Shown: one piece after another, positions 50,894 to 60,628 of the stretch
How the letters are laid out: every line of letters starts with the position of its first letter
How positions within the stretch are numbered: the stretch's first letter is position 1
Source of the DNA: Thauera humireducens
Lineage (GTDB): Bacteria > Pseudomonadota > Gammaproteobacteria > Burkholderiales > Rhodocyclaceae
Direction: 5' to 3'
DNA: 64,000 nucleotides
NCBI RefSeq assembly: GCF_001051995.2
Contig: NZ_CP014646.1
Span: 2,790,001 to 2,854,000 of the forward strand
The notes under the pieces: model-generated
What the model was told of the DNA's origin: nothing
Seen by the model: the letters and a program-made list of their open reading frames with translations, nothing else
Databases searched by the model: none
Position numbers and translations under genes: made by a program

Positions 50894-51888
50894 GCCGCGC
50901 CCCCCTGGCCGCCGCGGCGCTCGAGCAGCGCCGCCAGCCCCTGCGGCGCATGGAAGACGACCAGCAACAGCAGCACGCCCAGCGGCCAGTGCCAGTAGTC
51001 GGTGTGCATCTTCAGCACTTCCTCCAGGGTCAGCCACAGCGCCACACCCAGCGGCGCGCCCCAGCGCCGGCCAAGGCCGCCCAGGATCACCATCACCAGC
51101 AGCAGCGCAGACTGCGTCCAGTGCATCACGCCGGGGCTGACGAAGGCGTTGTGGCTGGCGAGCAGGCCGCCGGCCAGCCCCGCCACCGCGCCGGCGGCAA
51201 CGAAGCCGGCGAGCTTGAGGCGGAAGACCGGGTAGCCGAGCGCGACCATGCGCGTCTCGTTGTCGCGGATGCCGCGCAACGCATGGCCGTAGCGCGAATG
51301 CGCAACCCGGCTGAAGAGCGCGAACACCCCGGCCGCGATCGCCAGCACCACCCAGTAGAAGACGTCCGGGTGTGCGCCATCGAGCCAGGCGCCCATCGCC
51401 AGCGGCGTGTACAGCCCGTAGCCGTCGTCGCCGCCATAGGTGCGCAGCGACACCGCCAGGTAGTAAAGCATCTGCGCGAAGGCGAGCGTGATCATGATGA
51501 AGTACACGCCGCGCGTGCGCAGCGACACCATGCCGATCAGCGCTGCCGCCACGCCAGCGACCGCCAGCGCGCCGCCCCAGGCCAGCCAGGCCGACGAGAC
51601 GCCCGCCTCGACCAGCGCCACCACCGCATAGGCGCCGACGCCGACGAAGCCGGCGTGGCCCAGCGCCGCCATGCCGCCGTAGCCGAGGATGAAGTTGAGG
51701 CTGGTCGCGGCAATGGCGACGATCAGCACCCGGCGCACGAAACCGACGTAGTACTCCAGCCCCAGCGTCGGCGCCAGCAAGGGAAAGACGGCCAGCAGCG
51801 CCAGCACCAGCCAAGGCAGGCGGCGCACCGCGCCGGGAAAACGGGTGGCGAAGGACGGGTGCGCCACGGCGGAAGCAGGATTCGTCAC
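50890..51888 (-). CDS. livM: branched-chain amino-acid-type ABC transporter permease LivM
   Basis: 332-residue permease with about nine to ten hydrophobic segments and the BPD_transp_2 hallmarks SLNFILGYGGMAALGHAGFVGVGAYA and NETRMVALGYPVFRLKLAGFV (the EAA-like coupling helix). GTG start at 51888, eight bases after the livH stop. Forms the inner-membrane channel with LivH. Coupled to livG by overlap. Confidence 0.92.
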   Translation of the reverse strand: MTNPASAVAHPSFATRFPGAVRRLPWLVLALLAVFPLLAPTLGLEYYVGFVRRVLIVAIAATSLNFILGYGGMAALGHAGFVGVGAYAVVALVEAGVSSAWLAWGGALAVAGVAAALIGMVSLRTRGVYFIMITLAFAQMLYYLAVSLRTYGGDDGYGLYTPLAMGAWLDGAHPDVFYWVVLAIAAGVFALFSRVAHSRYGHALRGIRDNETRMVALGYPVFRLKLAGFVAAGAVAGLAGGLLASHNAFVSPGVMHWTQSALLLVMVILGGLGRRWGAPLGVALWLTLEEVLKMHTDYWHWPLGVLLLLVVFHAPQGLAALLERRGGQGGAA

Positions 51889-51896
51889 AGCGGTCT

Positions 51897-52817
51897 TCAG
51901 GCGCGGGCGGGGAACAGGCCCGCGGGTTTGAGCGTAAGCACGGCCGCCATCAGCACGTACATCGCGATGCCGGCCAGCGCGGGCCCGAGGTCGGCCGCCA
52001 CCGAGGGCGGCAACACCGCGCGCAGCGCCGGCGGCAGGAAGGCGCGGCCGGCGGTATCGACCAGGCCGACCAGCAGCGCGGCAACGAAGGCGCCGCGCAC
52101 CGAGCCGATGCCACCGATGACGATGACCACCAGCGCCGGAATCAGGATGGCCTCGCCCATGCCGACCTGCACCGAGCTGATCGGCGCCATCAGCGCCCCG
52201 GCCAGGGCCGCGAGCCCGGCGCCGAGCGCGAACACGAAGGAAAACACCGCCCCCACGCGCACGCCCATGAATTCCGCCATCTGCCGGTTCGAGGCCCCGG
52301 CACGCACCAGCATGCCGACGCGGGTGTTGTTCACCAGCAGGTAGAGCCCGAGCGCCACCAGCAGGCCTGCACCGATCAGGAGCAGGCGGTAGGCCGGATA
52401 GGGCAGCCCCTCGAACAACTGCACCGGTCCGGCGAGCGCGGCCGGCGTCGAGGCCATCAGCGGCGCCACGCCCCAGATCGCCTTCACCGCATCATCCGCG
52501 ATCAGGATGATGCCGAAGGTGGCCAGCACCTGGACCAGATGGTCGCGACGATAGAGGTGGCGCACCACCAGCAGCTCGAGCACGGCCGCCACGGCCACGG
52601 TGACGAGCACCGCCGCAAGCACCGCGCCGGCGAACGAGCCGCTCGCCTCGTGCACGCGCGCGGCGACGTAGGCGCCCGCCATGTAGAGCGAGCCGTGGGC
52701 GAGGTTCATCGTGTCCATGATGCCGAACACCAGCGTCAGGCCGGCGGCAATCAGGAACAGCATCAGGCCGTAGCCGAGGCCGTTGAGCAGTTGCTCGAAA
52801 ACGAAGATGGCATCCAT
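51897..52817 (-). CDS. livH: branched-chain amino-acid-type ABC transporter permease LivH
   Basis: 306-residue permease with eight to nine hydrophobic segments. FEQLLNGLGYGLMLFLIAAGLTLVFGIMDTMNLAHGSLYMAGAY is the LivH N-terminal signature; NNTRVGMLVRAGASNRQMAEFMGVRV is the coupling region; SVRGAFVAALLVG the C-terminal core. The ATG at 52817 matches the family start; an ATG 13 codons upstream is less likely. The 87-base gap to livK contains no terminator I can see. Confidence 0.93.
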   Translation of the reverse strand: MDAIFVFEQLLNGLGYGLMLFLIAAGLTLVFGIMDTMNLAHGSLYMAGAYVAARVHEASGSFAGAVLAAVLVTVAVAAVLELLVVRHLYRRDHLVQVLATFGIILIADDAVKAIWGVAPLMASTPAALAGPVQLFEGLPYPAYRLLLIGAGLLVALGLYLLVNNTRVGMLVRAGASNRQMAEFMGVRVGAVFSFVFALGAGLAALAGALMAPISSVQVGMGEAILIPALVVIVIGGIGSVRGAFVAALLVGLVDTAGRAFLPPALRAVLPPSVAADLGPALAGIAMYVLMAAVLTLKPAGLFPARA

Positions 52818-52904
52818 CGGGGAGATCCGGAGGCAGTGCGGCAAGGCACGCCGCACCGCAGTGCGGGACGGACACGGGGACGCCCGCCCCCGTCCCGCGC
52901 GGTC

Positions 52905-54065
52905 TTACATCTTGCAGGCGCCGACGTAGGCGTCCTGGTGCTGCTCGAGCGTGGTGCCCACCAGCTTGTTGGTGATGCGGCCCTCGGCGTCCTTGCCGAC
53001 TTCGCGCAGGTAGTAGTTCTGCACCGGGAAGTTGTTGACGCCGTACTTGAACTCGCCGCGCACCGACTGGAAGCTCGGGCTCTTCAGCGCCTTCAGCACG
53101 GCCTCGCGGTCGGCGACCTTGCCGCCGACATCGCGCACCGCGGCATCCATCGCCATCAGCGTGTCGTAGGCCATCGCCGCATACACCGAGGGGTAGCGGC
53201 CGTCGTACTTCTTGCGGAAGGACGACACGAACTCGGCGTTCGCCGCATTCTTCAGATCGTGCGTCCAGTGCGCGGTGTTGAGCACGCCGATCATCGGCTC
53301 GCCCACAGCCTGGATCACGTCCTCGTCGGCCGAAAAGCCGGGGGCGATCAGCGGGATGTCCTTCAGGCCGCCGCCGACGAACTGCTTGACGAAGTTGATC
53401 CCCATCGCACCGGGCAGGAAGAAGAACACCGCGTCCGGCTTGGCGGCGCGGATCTGGGCGATCTCGGCGGCATAGTCGATCTGGCCGAGCTTGGTGTAGA
53501 TCTCGTCCTTCACCTCGCCCTTGTACAGGCGCTTGAAGCCGTTCAGGTGGTCCTTGCCCGCCGGGTAGTTGGGGGCGATCAGGACCACGTTCTTGTAGCC
53601 CTTCTCGTTGGCGACCTTGCCGGCGGCCTCGTCATAGGTGTCGTTCTGGTACTGGGCGAAGAAGTACGGGCTGCACTTGTCGCCGGCATAGGCGCTCGGG
53701 CCGGGGTTGGCCGACAGGTAGGGCACCTTGGCGGCGAACAGCGCCGGCCCCACGGCGAGCGCCGCGTTGGAACCGATCGGGCCGGTGAAGAAGTCGATCT
53801 TGTCACGCTGCAGGTAGCGGGAGACGAGCTGGTTGGCCTGCTCAGGGTTACCGCCGAAGTCGGTGCGCAGGAACTCCGCCGGCTGGCCGCCGAGCTTGCC
53901 GCCCAGCTTCTCGATCGCCAGCTCGAAGCCGTCGCGCGCCTCGGCCCCGAGCGCCGCGAACGGGCCGGAAATGTCGAGTGCGATGCCGACCTTGATGTCG
54001 GCGGCATGCGCGGCAGCAGCGCCGCACAGCGCCAGGGCGACGGCCAGGTTCTTCATCTGCAGCAT
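52905..54065 (-). CDS. livK: periplasmic substrate-binding protein LivK-like
   Basis: 386-residue periplasmic binding protein (Peripla_BP_6). Signal peptide MLQMKNLAVALALCGAAAAHA, cleaved before ADIKVGIALDISGPF. The ligand site lies between the two lobes (TGPIGSNAALAVGPALF, VPYLSANPGPSAYAG, LIAPGFSADEDVI). Substrates of this branch include leucine, aromatic acids and others; the ligand is not deduced. GAGGAGA lies 8 bases before ATG and a promoter candidate is 100 bases upstream. First gene of the livKHMGF operon. Confidence 0.92.
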   Translation of the reverse strand: MLQMKNLAVALALCGAAAAHAADIKVGIALDISGPFAALGAEARDGFELAIEKLGGKLGGQPAEFLRTDFGGNPEQANQLVSRYLQRDKIDFFTGPIGSNAALAVGPALFAAKVPYLSANPGPSAYAGDKCSPYFFAQYQNDTYDEAAGKVANEKGYKNVVLIAPNYPAGKDHLNGFKRLYKGEVKDEIYTKLGQIDYAAEIAQIRAAKPDAVFFFLPGAMGINFVKQFVGGGLKDIPLIAPGFSADEDVIQAVGEPMIGVLNTAHWTHDLKNAANAEFVSSFRKKYDGRYPSVYAAMAYDTLMAMDAAVRDVGGKVADREAVLKALKSPSFQSVRGEFKYGVNNFPVQNYYLREVGKDAEGRITNKLVGTTLEQHQDAYVGACKM

Positions 54066-54160
54066 TGAGTGTCTCCTCGTTTTGTATCGACAGGGGGTAC
54101 GGAAGCGGCGCGGCACCGCAGGGATCGCGCACGATCGGTGCAAGCGCACGAAGTTGCCCG

Positions 54161-54188
54161 ATTCTAGCCTGAGCACGATGCCCGTCAG
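54161..54188 (-). promoter_or_regulatory. candidate promoter of livKHMGF; rest of 54.07-54.37 kb gap
   Basis: Read on the minus strand, CTGACG (54188-54183) and TAGAAT (54166-54161) are spaced by 16 bases, about 100 bases before livK. The remaining 300-base gap is otherwise featureless apart from a weak TAGACT about 50 bases before ruvA. No gene of ruvC type is present. Confidence 0.45.
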
Positions 54189-54367
54189 CAGGAAAATGCC
54201 CTGCACGGCACGGGACACAAGCGCAGGGCAGCACGCCCGTTTCCGGCTGGCGCCCCGCGGCGCGCCCGGACTGTATGAAATTTCACCTCCCGATGCAGGC
54301 AGCCACCGGCTGCACTGGTAGACTTGCGCATCCCCACAGTGACTGCCCGAGGCCCAGGACCGCGATC

Positions 54368-54967
54368 ATGATCGGACGCATCACCGGCACCTTGCTGGAA
54401 AAGAATCCGCCGCAGATCCTCGTTGACGTGCACGGCGTCGGCTACGAGATCGACGTGCCGATGAGCACCTTCTACAACCTGCCCGCAACGGGGGCCCAGG
54501 TCAGCCTGCACACCCATCACGTCGTGCGCGAGGACGGCCATTTCCTGTTCGGCTTCGCCACCGAGGAAGAGCGCGCCACCTTCCGCCAGTTGCTCAAGGT
54601 ATCGGGCATCGGCGCGCGCATGGCGCTGGCCGTGCTGTCCGGGCTGTCGGTCAACGATCTCGCCCAGGCCGTGGCGCTGCAGGAAGCCGGCCGTCTGGTG
54701 AAGATCCCGGGTATCGGCAAGAAGACCGCCGAGCGCCTGTTGCTGGAGCTGCGCGACAAGCTGGGCAAGGCGCTGCCGAACATGGCCGGCGCCCGGCTCA
54801 CGGCCGCGCCGGGCACCGCCCCCGACGCGAAGAGCGACATCCTCAACGCGCTGCTGGCCCTGGGCTACAACGAGCGCGAGGCGCTGGGCGCGATGAAGGG
54901 CCTGGACGAGGCGGTGGGCGTGTCCGACGGCATCCGCCAGGCGCTGAAGCTGCTGTCGAAGGGCTAA
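54368..54967 (+). CDS. ruvA: Holliday junction branch migration protein RuvA
   Basis: 199-residue Ruv[32 protein letters not shown] is domain I; the two helix-hairpin-helix motifs are [17 protein letters not shown] and [22 protein letters not shown]; the C-terminal domain III ([22 protein letters not shown]) contacts RuvB. RuvA tetramers clamp the Holliday junction. ATG at 54368; upstream in-frame ATG at 54275 would add 31 unrelated residues. RuvC is not in the window. Confidence 0.97.
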   Translation: MIGRITGTLLEKNPPQILVDVHGVGYEIDVPMSTFYNLPATGAQVSLHTHHVVREDGHFLFGFATEEERATFRQLLKVSGIGARMALAVLSGLSVNDLAQAVALQEAGRLVKIPGIGKKTAERLLLELRDKLGKALPNMAGARLTAAPGTAPDAKSDILNALLALGYNEREALGAMKGLDEAVGVSDGIRQALKLLSKG

Positions 54968-54976
54968 ACTGCCACC

Positions 54977-56032
<1,056 letters not shown>

Positions 56033-56053
56033 CACCCGAGCCGGGGACTGGCG

Positions 56054-56407
56054 ATGCGCTCGGTTCAGGTCGTGATGTTCATGCTGTGCGTGCTCGGCGG
56101 CCTCTACCTGCTGACGCAGGCGCCGCCCTTCTTCCTGCCCAGCCGCGGCAACCCCGCCATCGGCCTGCAGTTCGACGCCACGGCCTCACGCCTGCTGGGT
56201 GCCGGCCTGCTCGCACTGGCGGCCCTTGGCAGCCTGTATCTGCGCACGATGTACTACTCGGGAGAACGCCGCCTGCCTGGCCCGGTGGCGCAGCGTCGTT
56301 ACTTCGGCCTGCTGCTGCTGGCGCTGGCGCTGCTGCTGGCGGCCATGCTCAGCGCCGAGATCAGTCCGAATCCCGACTATCGACCCCGCGTAGAACTGCC
56401 AGGCTGA
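56054..56407 (+). CDS. small hypothetical membrane protein
   Basis: 117 residues with three hydrophobic segments (about 8-25, 46-63, 84-101), a short periplasmic or cytoplasmic loop with FFLPSRGNPAIGLQFDATASR, and a charged end. No family is recognised. ATG at 56054, 21 bases after ruvB, so it may be co-transcribed. An uncharacterised inner-membrane protein; coding is supported by codon-position GC bias and the absence of a better frame, but it could be dispensable. Confidence 0.6.
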   Translation: MRSVQVVMFMLCVLGGLYLLTQAPPFFLPSRGNPAIGLQFDATASRLLGAGLLALAALGSLYLRTMYYSGERRLPGPVAQRRYFGLLLLALALLLAAMLSAEISPNPDYRPRVELPG

Positions 56408-56425
56408 GGTCGTGGGCGCACGACC

Positions 56426-56968
56426 TTACTCCTGGAGCAGCTTGCGCGCACGATCCGCGGTTTCGATGACTTCCGACAATTCGCGCGAAGTCAGCACCTT
56501 GCCGAAATGATCGAAAGCGACCTCGGTAACGAACAGGTGACCATTGCCGCGCCGCTCGACCCAGCCGAGCTCGACCAGGCGCACGATCTTGCGCCGCACG
56601 GTCTCGCGCGGCAAACCGGTTGCCGCAGCGATCGAATAGGCATTGCAGGGGCGCAGCGTGCAGGTTCGCCAGGCATCGGGGCTGCTTGGCAGGCCTTCCT
56701 CGGCACGCCCGTTGCGCCCGCCATTGCCGTTCGCCGACGCATGTTCGAACGCACCGGTGTTGTGCATCGCGATCTCGCCGAGCAGGATCGGCAGCAAGAT
56801 GTCGCGATCGAACTCTTCGAACCAGCGCCGCAGGTTGCGGATCTCGTGCCGCATCAGCAACAGCGCGACGGTGCGGATGGCAGCGTGCGAGGATTCGGAG
56901 GACTGTTGTTCAGTCTCGACCATTCCCTCGCTGGTCGAGCTCGCCTTGGGGGGGGCTGTGTTTGACAT
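56426..56968 (-). CDS. winged-helix DNA-binding regulator (unassigned family)
   Basis: 180 residues. The C-terminal half has a helix-turn-helix typical of Lrp/MarR-like winged helices: CNAYSIAAATGLPRETVRRKIVRLVELGWVERRGNGHLFVTE. The N-terminal half is helical (IRTVALLLMRHEIRNLRRWFEEFDRDILLPILLGEIAMHNTG) with an unusual glycine/asparagine-rich linker (ASANGNGGRNGRAEEG). No known family is named with confidence. Start ATG at 56968. It is separated from the xerC operon by a terminator-like palindrome. A transcriptional regulator of unknown target. Confidence 0.7.
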   Translation of the reverse strand: MSNTAPPKASSTSEGMVETEQQSSESSHAAIRTVALLLMRHEIRNLRRWFEEFDRDILLPILLGEIAMHNTGAFEHASANGNGGRNGRAEEGLPSSPDAWRTCTLRPCNAYSIAAATGLPRETVRRKIVRLVELGWVERRGNGHLFVTEVAFDHFGKVLTSRELSEVIETADRARKLLQE

Positions 56969-57086
56969 GTGTTCCCGAGCGGGGCTCGCTCCGGTGCAGG
57001 AGAGGCCGCATGAGCTTGGAATATTAAATATTTATCAAGTGCTCCAAGACTAAAAGCATAACGCAAGCCCCTGAAAGACATGCGTT

Positions 57087-57107
57087 AAAAAATGCCCAAT
57101 TTGGGCA
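57087..57107 (-). terminator. intrinsic terminator of the xerC operon
   Basis: Read on the minus strand, TGCCCAA (57107-57101) pairs with TTGGGCA (57099-57093), followed by six T residues (57092-57087). It begins 20 bases after the xerC stop. The stem is short, so efficiency is uncertain; the flanking A-run on the other side could let it work in both directions. Confidence 0.6.
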
Positions 57108-57126
57108 AAAATGCGGGAATTGCAGG

Positions 57127-58062
57127 TCATTTCCGCGCACGTGGGTGCGCTTTGTCATACACGCTGGCCAGATGCTGGAAATCGAGGTGGATATAGACCT
57201 GGGTGCTGCGGATGCTCGCATGGCCGAGCAGCTCCTGCACGGCACGCAGGTCCCCGCTCGACTGCAGCAAGTGACTGGCGAAACTGTGGCGCAGCATGTG
57301 GGGATGAACATGCACACCGAGGCCGAGCACACGGGCCCGATGCGCCAGCCGGCTGCGGATGCCGGCGGGTGACAGCCGCTGCCCGGTACGGCTCAGAAAC
57401 ACGGCCTTCTCGCCAGCGGCGGCGAGTTGCCCACGCAACGCGAGCCATTGACGCAAGGCCTCGAGCGCCTTCCCGCCCACCGGAACACTGCGGCTGCGCT
57501 GACGCTTGCCGGTAACGGTGACCATCGCCTCGGCCAGATCGAGACCGCCATCGACGTCCAGCGCCGCCAGCTCGGCCAGGCGCAGACCCGAGGAATAGAA
57601 CAGCTCGAACATCGCCACGTCGCGCACTTCAAGCACGCTCTCGGCCTCGGGATCGAGCAGCGCCTGAGCCTGGTCGGGCGATAGCGCGCGCGGTAGCGTG
57701 GTGGCAGATCTTGGCGCCCGGATACCCTCGACGGGGTTCGCCTTGAGGCCATGGTGGCGTGCCAGCCAGCGATACAGACCGCGCCAGGCCGACAGGTTGC
57801 GGGCGATGGAGCGCCCCGACAGGCCTTCGCCGTGCAGACGGCCGACGAAGCGGCGGATGTCATGCACCGCCAAGTCCGGCAGCGGTCGTCCTTCAGCCAG
57901 GCGCAGCAGGTTGCCGAGGTCGCGCCGGTAGGCCGCCAGCGTCAGCGGCGACGCACGTCGTTGACTGGCCAGCCAGCCCAGCCAGGCCTCGACCTCGTCC
58001 GGCAGTGGCAAGGCGCCGGCTGACGGCGTCGCGGAGGACGGTCCCGAGGGCTGCGCGCTCAT
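57127..58062 (-). CDS. xerC: tyrosine recombinase XerC
   Basis: 311-residue tyrosine recombinase that, with XerD, resolves chromosome dimers at dif. A SAM-like N-terminal core-binding domain (about 20-105) precedes the catalytic domain. The catalytic set is visible: R in YSSGLRLAELAALDV, K in TVTGKRQRSRSVP, H-x-x-R in HPHMLRHSFASHLLQS, H in LLGHASIRSTQ and the nucleophile Tyr in VYIHLDFQHLASVYDK. Start ATG at 58062. Last gene of a conserved run with dapF and a DUF484 gene, as in many proteobacteria. Confidence 0.96.
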   Translation of the reverse strand: MSAQPSGPSSATPSAGALPLPDEVEAWLGWLASQRRASPLTLAAYRRDLGNLLRLAEGRPLPDLAVHDIRRFVGRLHGEGLSGRSIARNLSAWRGLYRWLARHHGLKANPVEGIRAPRSATTLPRALSPDQAQALLDPEAESVLEVRDVAMFELFYSSGLRLAELAALDVDGGLDLAEAMVTVTGKRQRSRSVPVGGKALEALRQWLALRGQLAAAGEKAVFLSRTGQRLSPAGIRSRLAHRARVLGLGVHVHPHMLRHSFASHLLQSSGDLRAVQELLGHASIRSTQVYIHLDFQHLASVYDKAHPRARK

Positions 58063-58097
58063 GCGATGTCAGCGCAGGGATTGGCGCGGCGCCGGCA

Positions 58098-58733
58098 TCA
58101 AGGCTGGGGCTTCAGGGCCGCTGCGGCAAGCTCGCCGATGCGGCCGAGGTAGAGCGTGCCCATCTCGGCATAGAAACGCTCAGGTTCGGCACCTCCGAGG
58201 GCCAGCAGACCGAACACGGCACCGGCCGCACGCAACGGAATCAGCGCAACGGAGCGGACATGCGGCGCGGATTCACCGAAGCAGGCCAGCAGCTCCATGC
58301 TCTCGGGCGCACCGCAGTAGGGGTGACGCATCGCCTCGAGCTGGCGCTTCAATGGCTCGGCAAAGCGGCAGGACTCATCATTGCCACGCCACAGCTCGAG
58401 CGCGACATAAGGCACGGCGAAATCCTCGCGCAGGCTGGCCACCAGCAACTGTCCGGCCAGCTGCGGCTCGCGCGCCTCCAGCAGCTGCGCCGCAAGGCCA
58501 TGCACCTTGGCGCTGATGTCGTCGTTCTCCTCGCCGAAGCGGATCAGCTCGTCCAGCTTGTGCTCGAGCTGGCGGATCTTGTCGCGCAGTGCGTGCAGCT
58601 GACGTTCGGCAAGTGAGATCGCCTGGCCGCCATGCTGCGGATGCGGCACCGTGAGCTGGGTGAACAACTCGCCGTGCTCGGCGAGGAAATCGGGGTTGTC
58701 GCGCAGGTAGCGCGCAACGTCTTCGGCGTTCAT
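58098..58733 (-). CDS. DUF484 family (GAF-like) protein
   Basis: 211 residues. The N-terminus MNAEDVARYLRDNPDFLAEHGELFTQL is the DUF484 signature, followed by a coiled-coil stretch (ERQLHALRDKIRQLEHKLDELI) and a GAF-like domain with ALIPLRAAGAVFGLLALGG. Function unknown; in E. coli the homologue YigA sits between dapF and xerC, the same arrangement as here. ATG at 58733 preferred over a long upstream extension. Confidence 0.88.
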   Translation of the reverse strand: MNAEDVARYLRDNPDFLAEHGELFTQLTVPHPQHGGQAISLAERQLHALRDKIRQLEHKLDELIRFGEENDDISAKVHGLAAQLLEAREPQLAGQLLVASLREDFAVPYVALELWRGNDESCRFAEPLKRQLEAMRHPYCGAPESMELLACFGESAPHVRSVALIPLRAAGAVFGLLALGGAEPERFYAEMGTLYLGRIGELAAAALKPQP

Positions 58734-58819
58734 CGGCAATACTCCCGTCGGGCGACGCATGCGCCCGTCATCATACATGGCGCAACGGCCGACGGCCGCG
58801 CGCAGCGAATTCCGTGATT

Positions 58820-59653
58820 TCAGTCGAGCGACATCTCGCCCTCGAACACCGTGACCGCCGGTCCGGTCATCAGCACCGGCGTGCCGGGACCGCCCCATGC
58901 GATCTCGAGTTCGCCGCCGCGGGTCTCGACCCGCACCGGCGACTCCACCAGATTGCGCACAATACCCGCAACCACGGCGGCACAGGCGCCGGTGCCACAG
59001 GCGAGCGTCTCACCCGCGCCGCGCTCGAACACGCGCAGGCGCACCCGGTGCGCATCGACGATCTGCAGGAAGCCCGCATTGACCCGTGCCGGAAAACGCG
59101 GGTGGCGCTCGATCAGCGCGCCCTGCCCGGTCACCGGCGCGGTATCGACGTCGGCCACCACCTGCACCGCATGCGGGTTGCCCATCGACACCGCGGTGAT
59201 CGCCACCGTCGCGTCACCCACCTGCAGCGGCTGCACCAGGGCGTCGGAATCGGATACGAAGGGCACCTTCGCCGGCATCAGCTCGGGCACACCCATATCG
59301 ACCGTGACGAGCCCATCCTCGCGCAAGCGCGGCGCAATCACGCCGGATTTCGTCTCGACGCGGATCTCGCGCTTGTCGGTCAGGCCCTTGTCGTGCACGA
59401 AGCGTACGAAACAGCGCGCACCGTTGCCGCACTGCTCGACTTCGCCGCCATCGGCGTTGAAGATTCGATAACGGAAGTCGACGCCGGGCTGGGTCGCCGG
59501 CTCGACGACCAGCAACTGGTCGCAGCCGACGCCGAAGTGGCGGTCGGCGATGGCCTTGACGCGCGCCGGCGTGAGGTCGACCGGCGCGCGCGTGGCGTCA
59601 ATGACGACGAAGTCGTTGCCGAGTCCATGCATCTTGGTGAAGCGCAGTCTCAT
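58820..59653 (-). CDS. dapF: diaminopimelate epimerase
   Basis: 277-residue epimerase converting LL- to meso-diaminopimelate for lysine and peptidoglycan. [15 protein letters not shown] is the N-terminal motif. The two catalytic cysteines lie in [13 protein letters not shown] and [26 protein letters not shown] and GNPHAVQVV are further conserved segments. ATG at 59653. Length is usual (about 275). The gap to the DUF484 gene is 86 bases. Confidence 0.97.
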   Translation of the reverse strand: MRLRFTKMHGLGNDFVVIDATRAPVDLTPARVKAIADRHFGVGCDQLLVVEPATQPGVDFRYRIFNADGGEVEQCGNGARCFVRFVHDKGLTDKREIRVETKSGVIAPRLREDGLVTVDMGVPELMPAKVPFVSDSDALVQPLQVGDATVAITAVSMGNPHAVQVVADVDTAPVTGQGALIERHPRFPARVNAGFLQIVDAHRVRLRVFERGAGETLACGTGACAAVVAGIVRNLVESPVRVETRGGELEIAWGGPGTPVLMTGPAVTVFEGEMSLD

Positions 59654-59755
59654 CGCAGCTCTTTCAGGAGTAGGCGGTTGCAGGGCAGACCGGGTCTGCA
59701 GGCGGCGATTGTCCTCCACCATGCCGACCAGCGTCCACCGGACCGGCACGCCACC

Positions 59756-60628
59756 TCAGTAGAAGCGCGGCTCGCCCTTGGGCCGCGTCTTGAAGCGGCG
59801 GTGCACCCAGTAGTACTGCTCGGGCATGGTGCGCACCACGCCTTCGAGCCAGCGGTTCATGCGCAGGGTGTCGGCCTCGACGTCGTCGGACGGATAGTCC
59901 GCCCACGGCTCGCCCAGCTCCAGCACGTAGCCTTTGCCGCCGGGCAGGACGCGCGCGATGCTGGGCACCACCGCGGCACCGGCCAGGCGCGCCAGGCGCG
60001 GCAGACCGGTGATGGTGGCGGCCGGCACGCCGAAGAAGGGCACGAAGATCGATTCTCGGCGTCCGTAATCGAGGTCGGGCAAGTAGTAGAGCGGGCGGCC
60101 GGCCTTCATCGCCTTCACTGTGGACCGCACACCATCGCTGCGCGACAGCAGCAGCTGGTCGTTGAAGCGGCTGCGGCCATGATGCAGCCAGTGGTCGAAG
60201 ACCTCGTTCTTCTGCCGGGCATAGACGCTGACGAAATCGCCTTCCATCGACAGCCGGGTGCCTGCCATGTCGAGACCGACGAAGTGCGGCGTGAGCAGAA
60301 TCACCGGCCGCCCTGCGGCCTTCAGCGCGTTCAGGCGCTCGAGGCCCTCGATGCGCACCAGCTTGCGCAGGCGCTCCGGGCTTGCCCACCAGGCCAGGCC
60401 CCGCTCCAGCATGCTGCGCCCGGTGACGGCGAAGTGCCGCCGCGCCAGCGCACGGCGCTCGGCCTCGGACAGTTCCGGAAAGCACAGCCGCAGGTTGGTC
60501 AGCGCCACCTTGCGCCGCGGCGCCACGAACACGTAGAGCAGCAGGCCGAACGCTTCACCGATTCGCGACAGCAACGACAAGGGCAGCCAGTGGAGCAGCC
60601 AGAAGATCCCGATGGCGAGGCGACTCAT
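59756..60628 (-). CDS. lipid A biosynthesis acyltransferase (LpxL/LpxM-like)
   Basis: 290-residue late acyltransferase that adds a secondary acyl chain to Kdo2-lipid IVA. One N-terminal hydrophobic helix (IGIFWLLHWLPLSLLSRIG), then the catalytic H-x4-D motif TPHFVGLD at about 115-122, and later YYWVHRRFKTRPKGEPRFY, the usual C-terminal signature. ATG at 60628, overlapping the previous gene by 4 bases. Two such genes in tandem suggest two secondary acylations (LpxL then LpxM roles); which is which is not clear. Confidence 0.88.
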   Translation of the reverse strand: MSRLAIGIFWLLHWLPLSLLSRIGEAFGLLLYVFVAPRRKVALTNLRLCFPELSEAERRALARRHFAVTGRSMLERGLAWWASPERLRKLVRIEGLERLNALKAAGRPVILLTPHFVGLDMAGTRLSMEGDFVSVYARQKNEVFDHWLHHGRSRFNDQLLLSRSDGVRSTVKAMKAGRPLYYLPDLDYGRRESIFVPFFGVPAATITGLPRLARLAGAAVVPSIARVLPGGKGYVLELGEPWADYPSDDVEADTLRMNRWLEGVVRTMPEQYYWVHRRFKTRPKGEPRFY

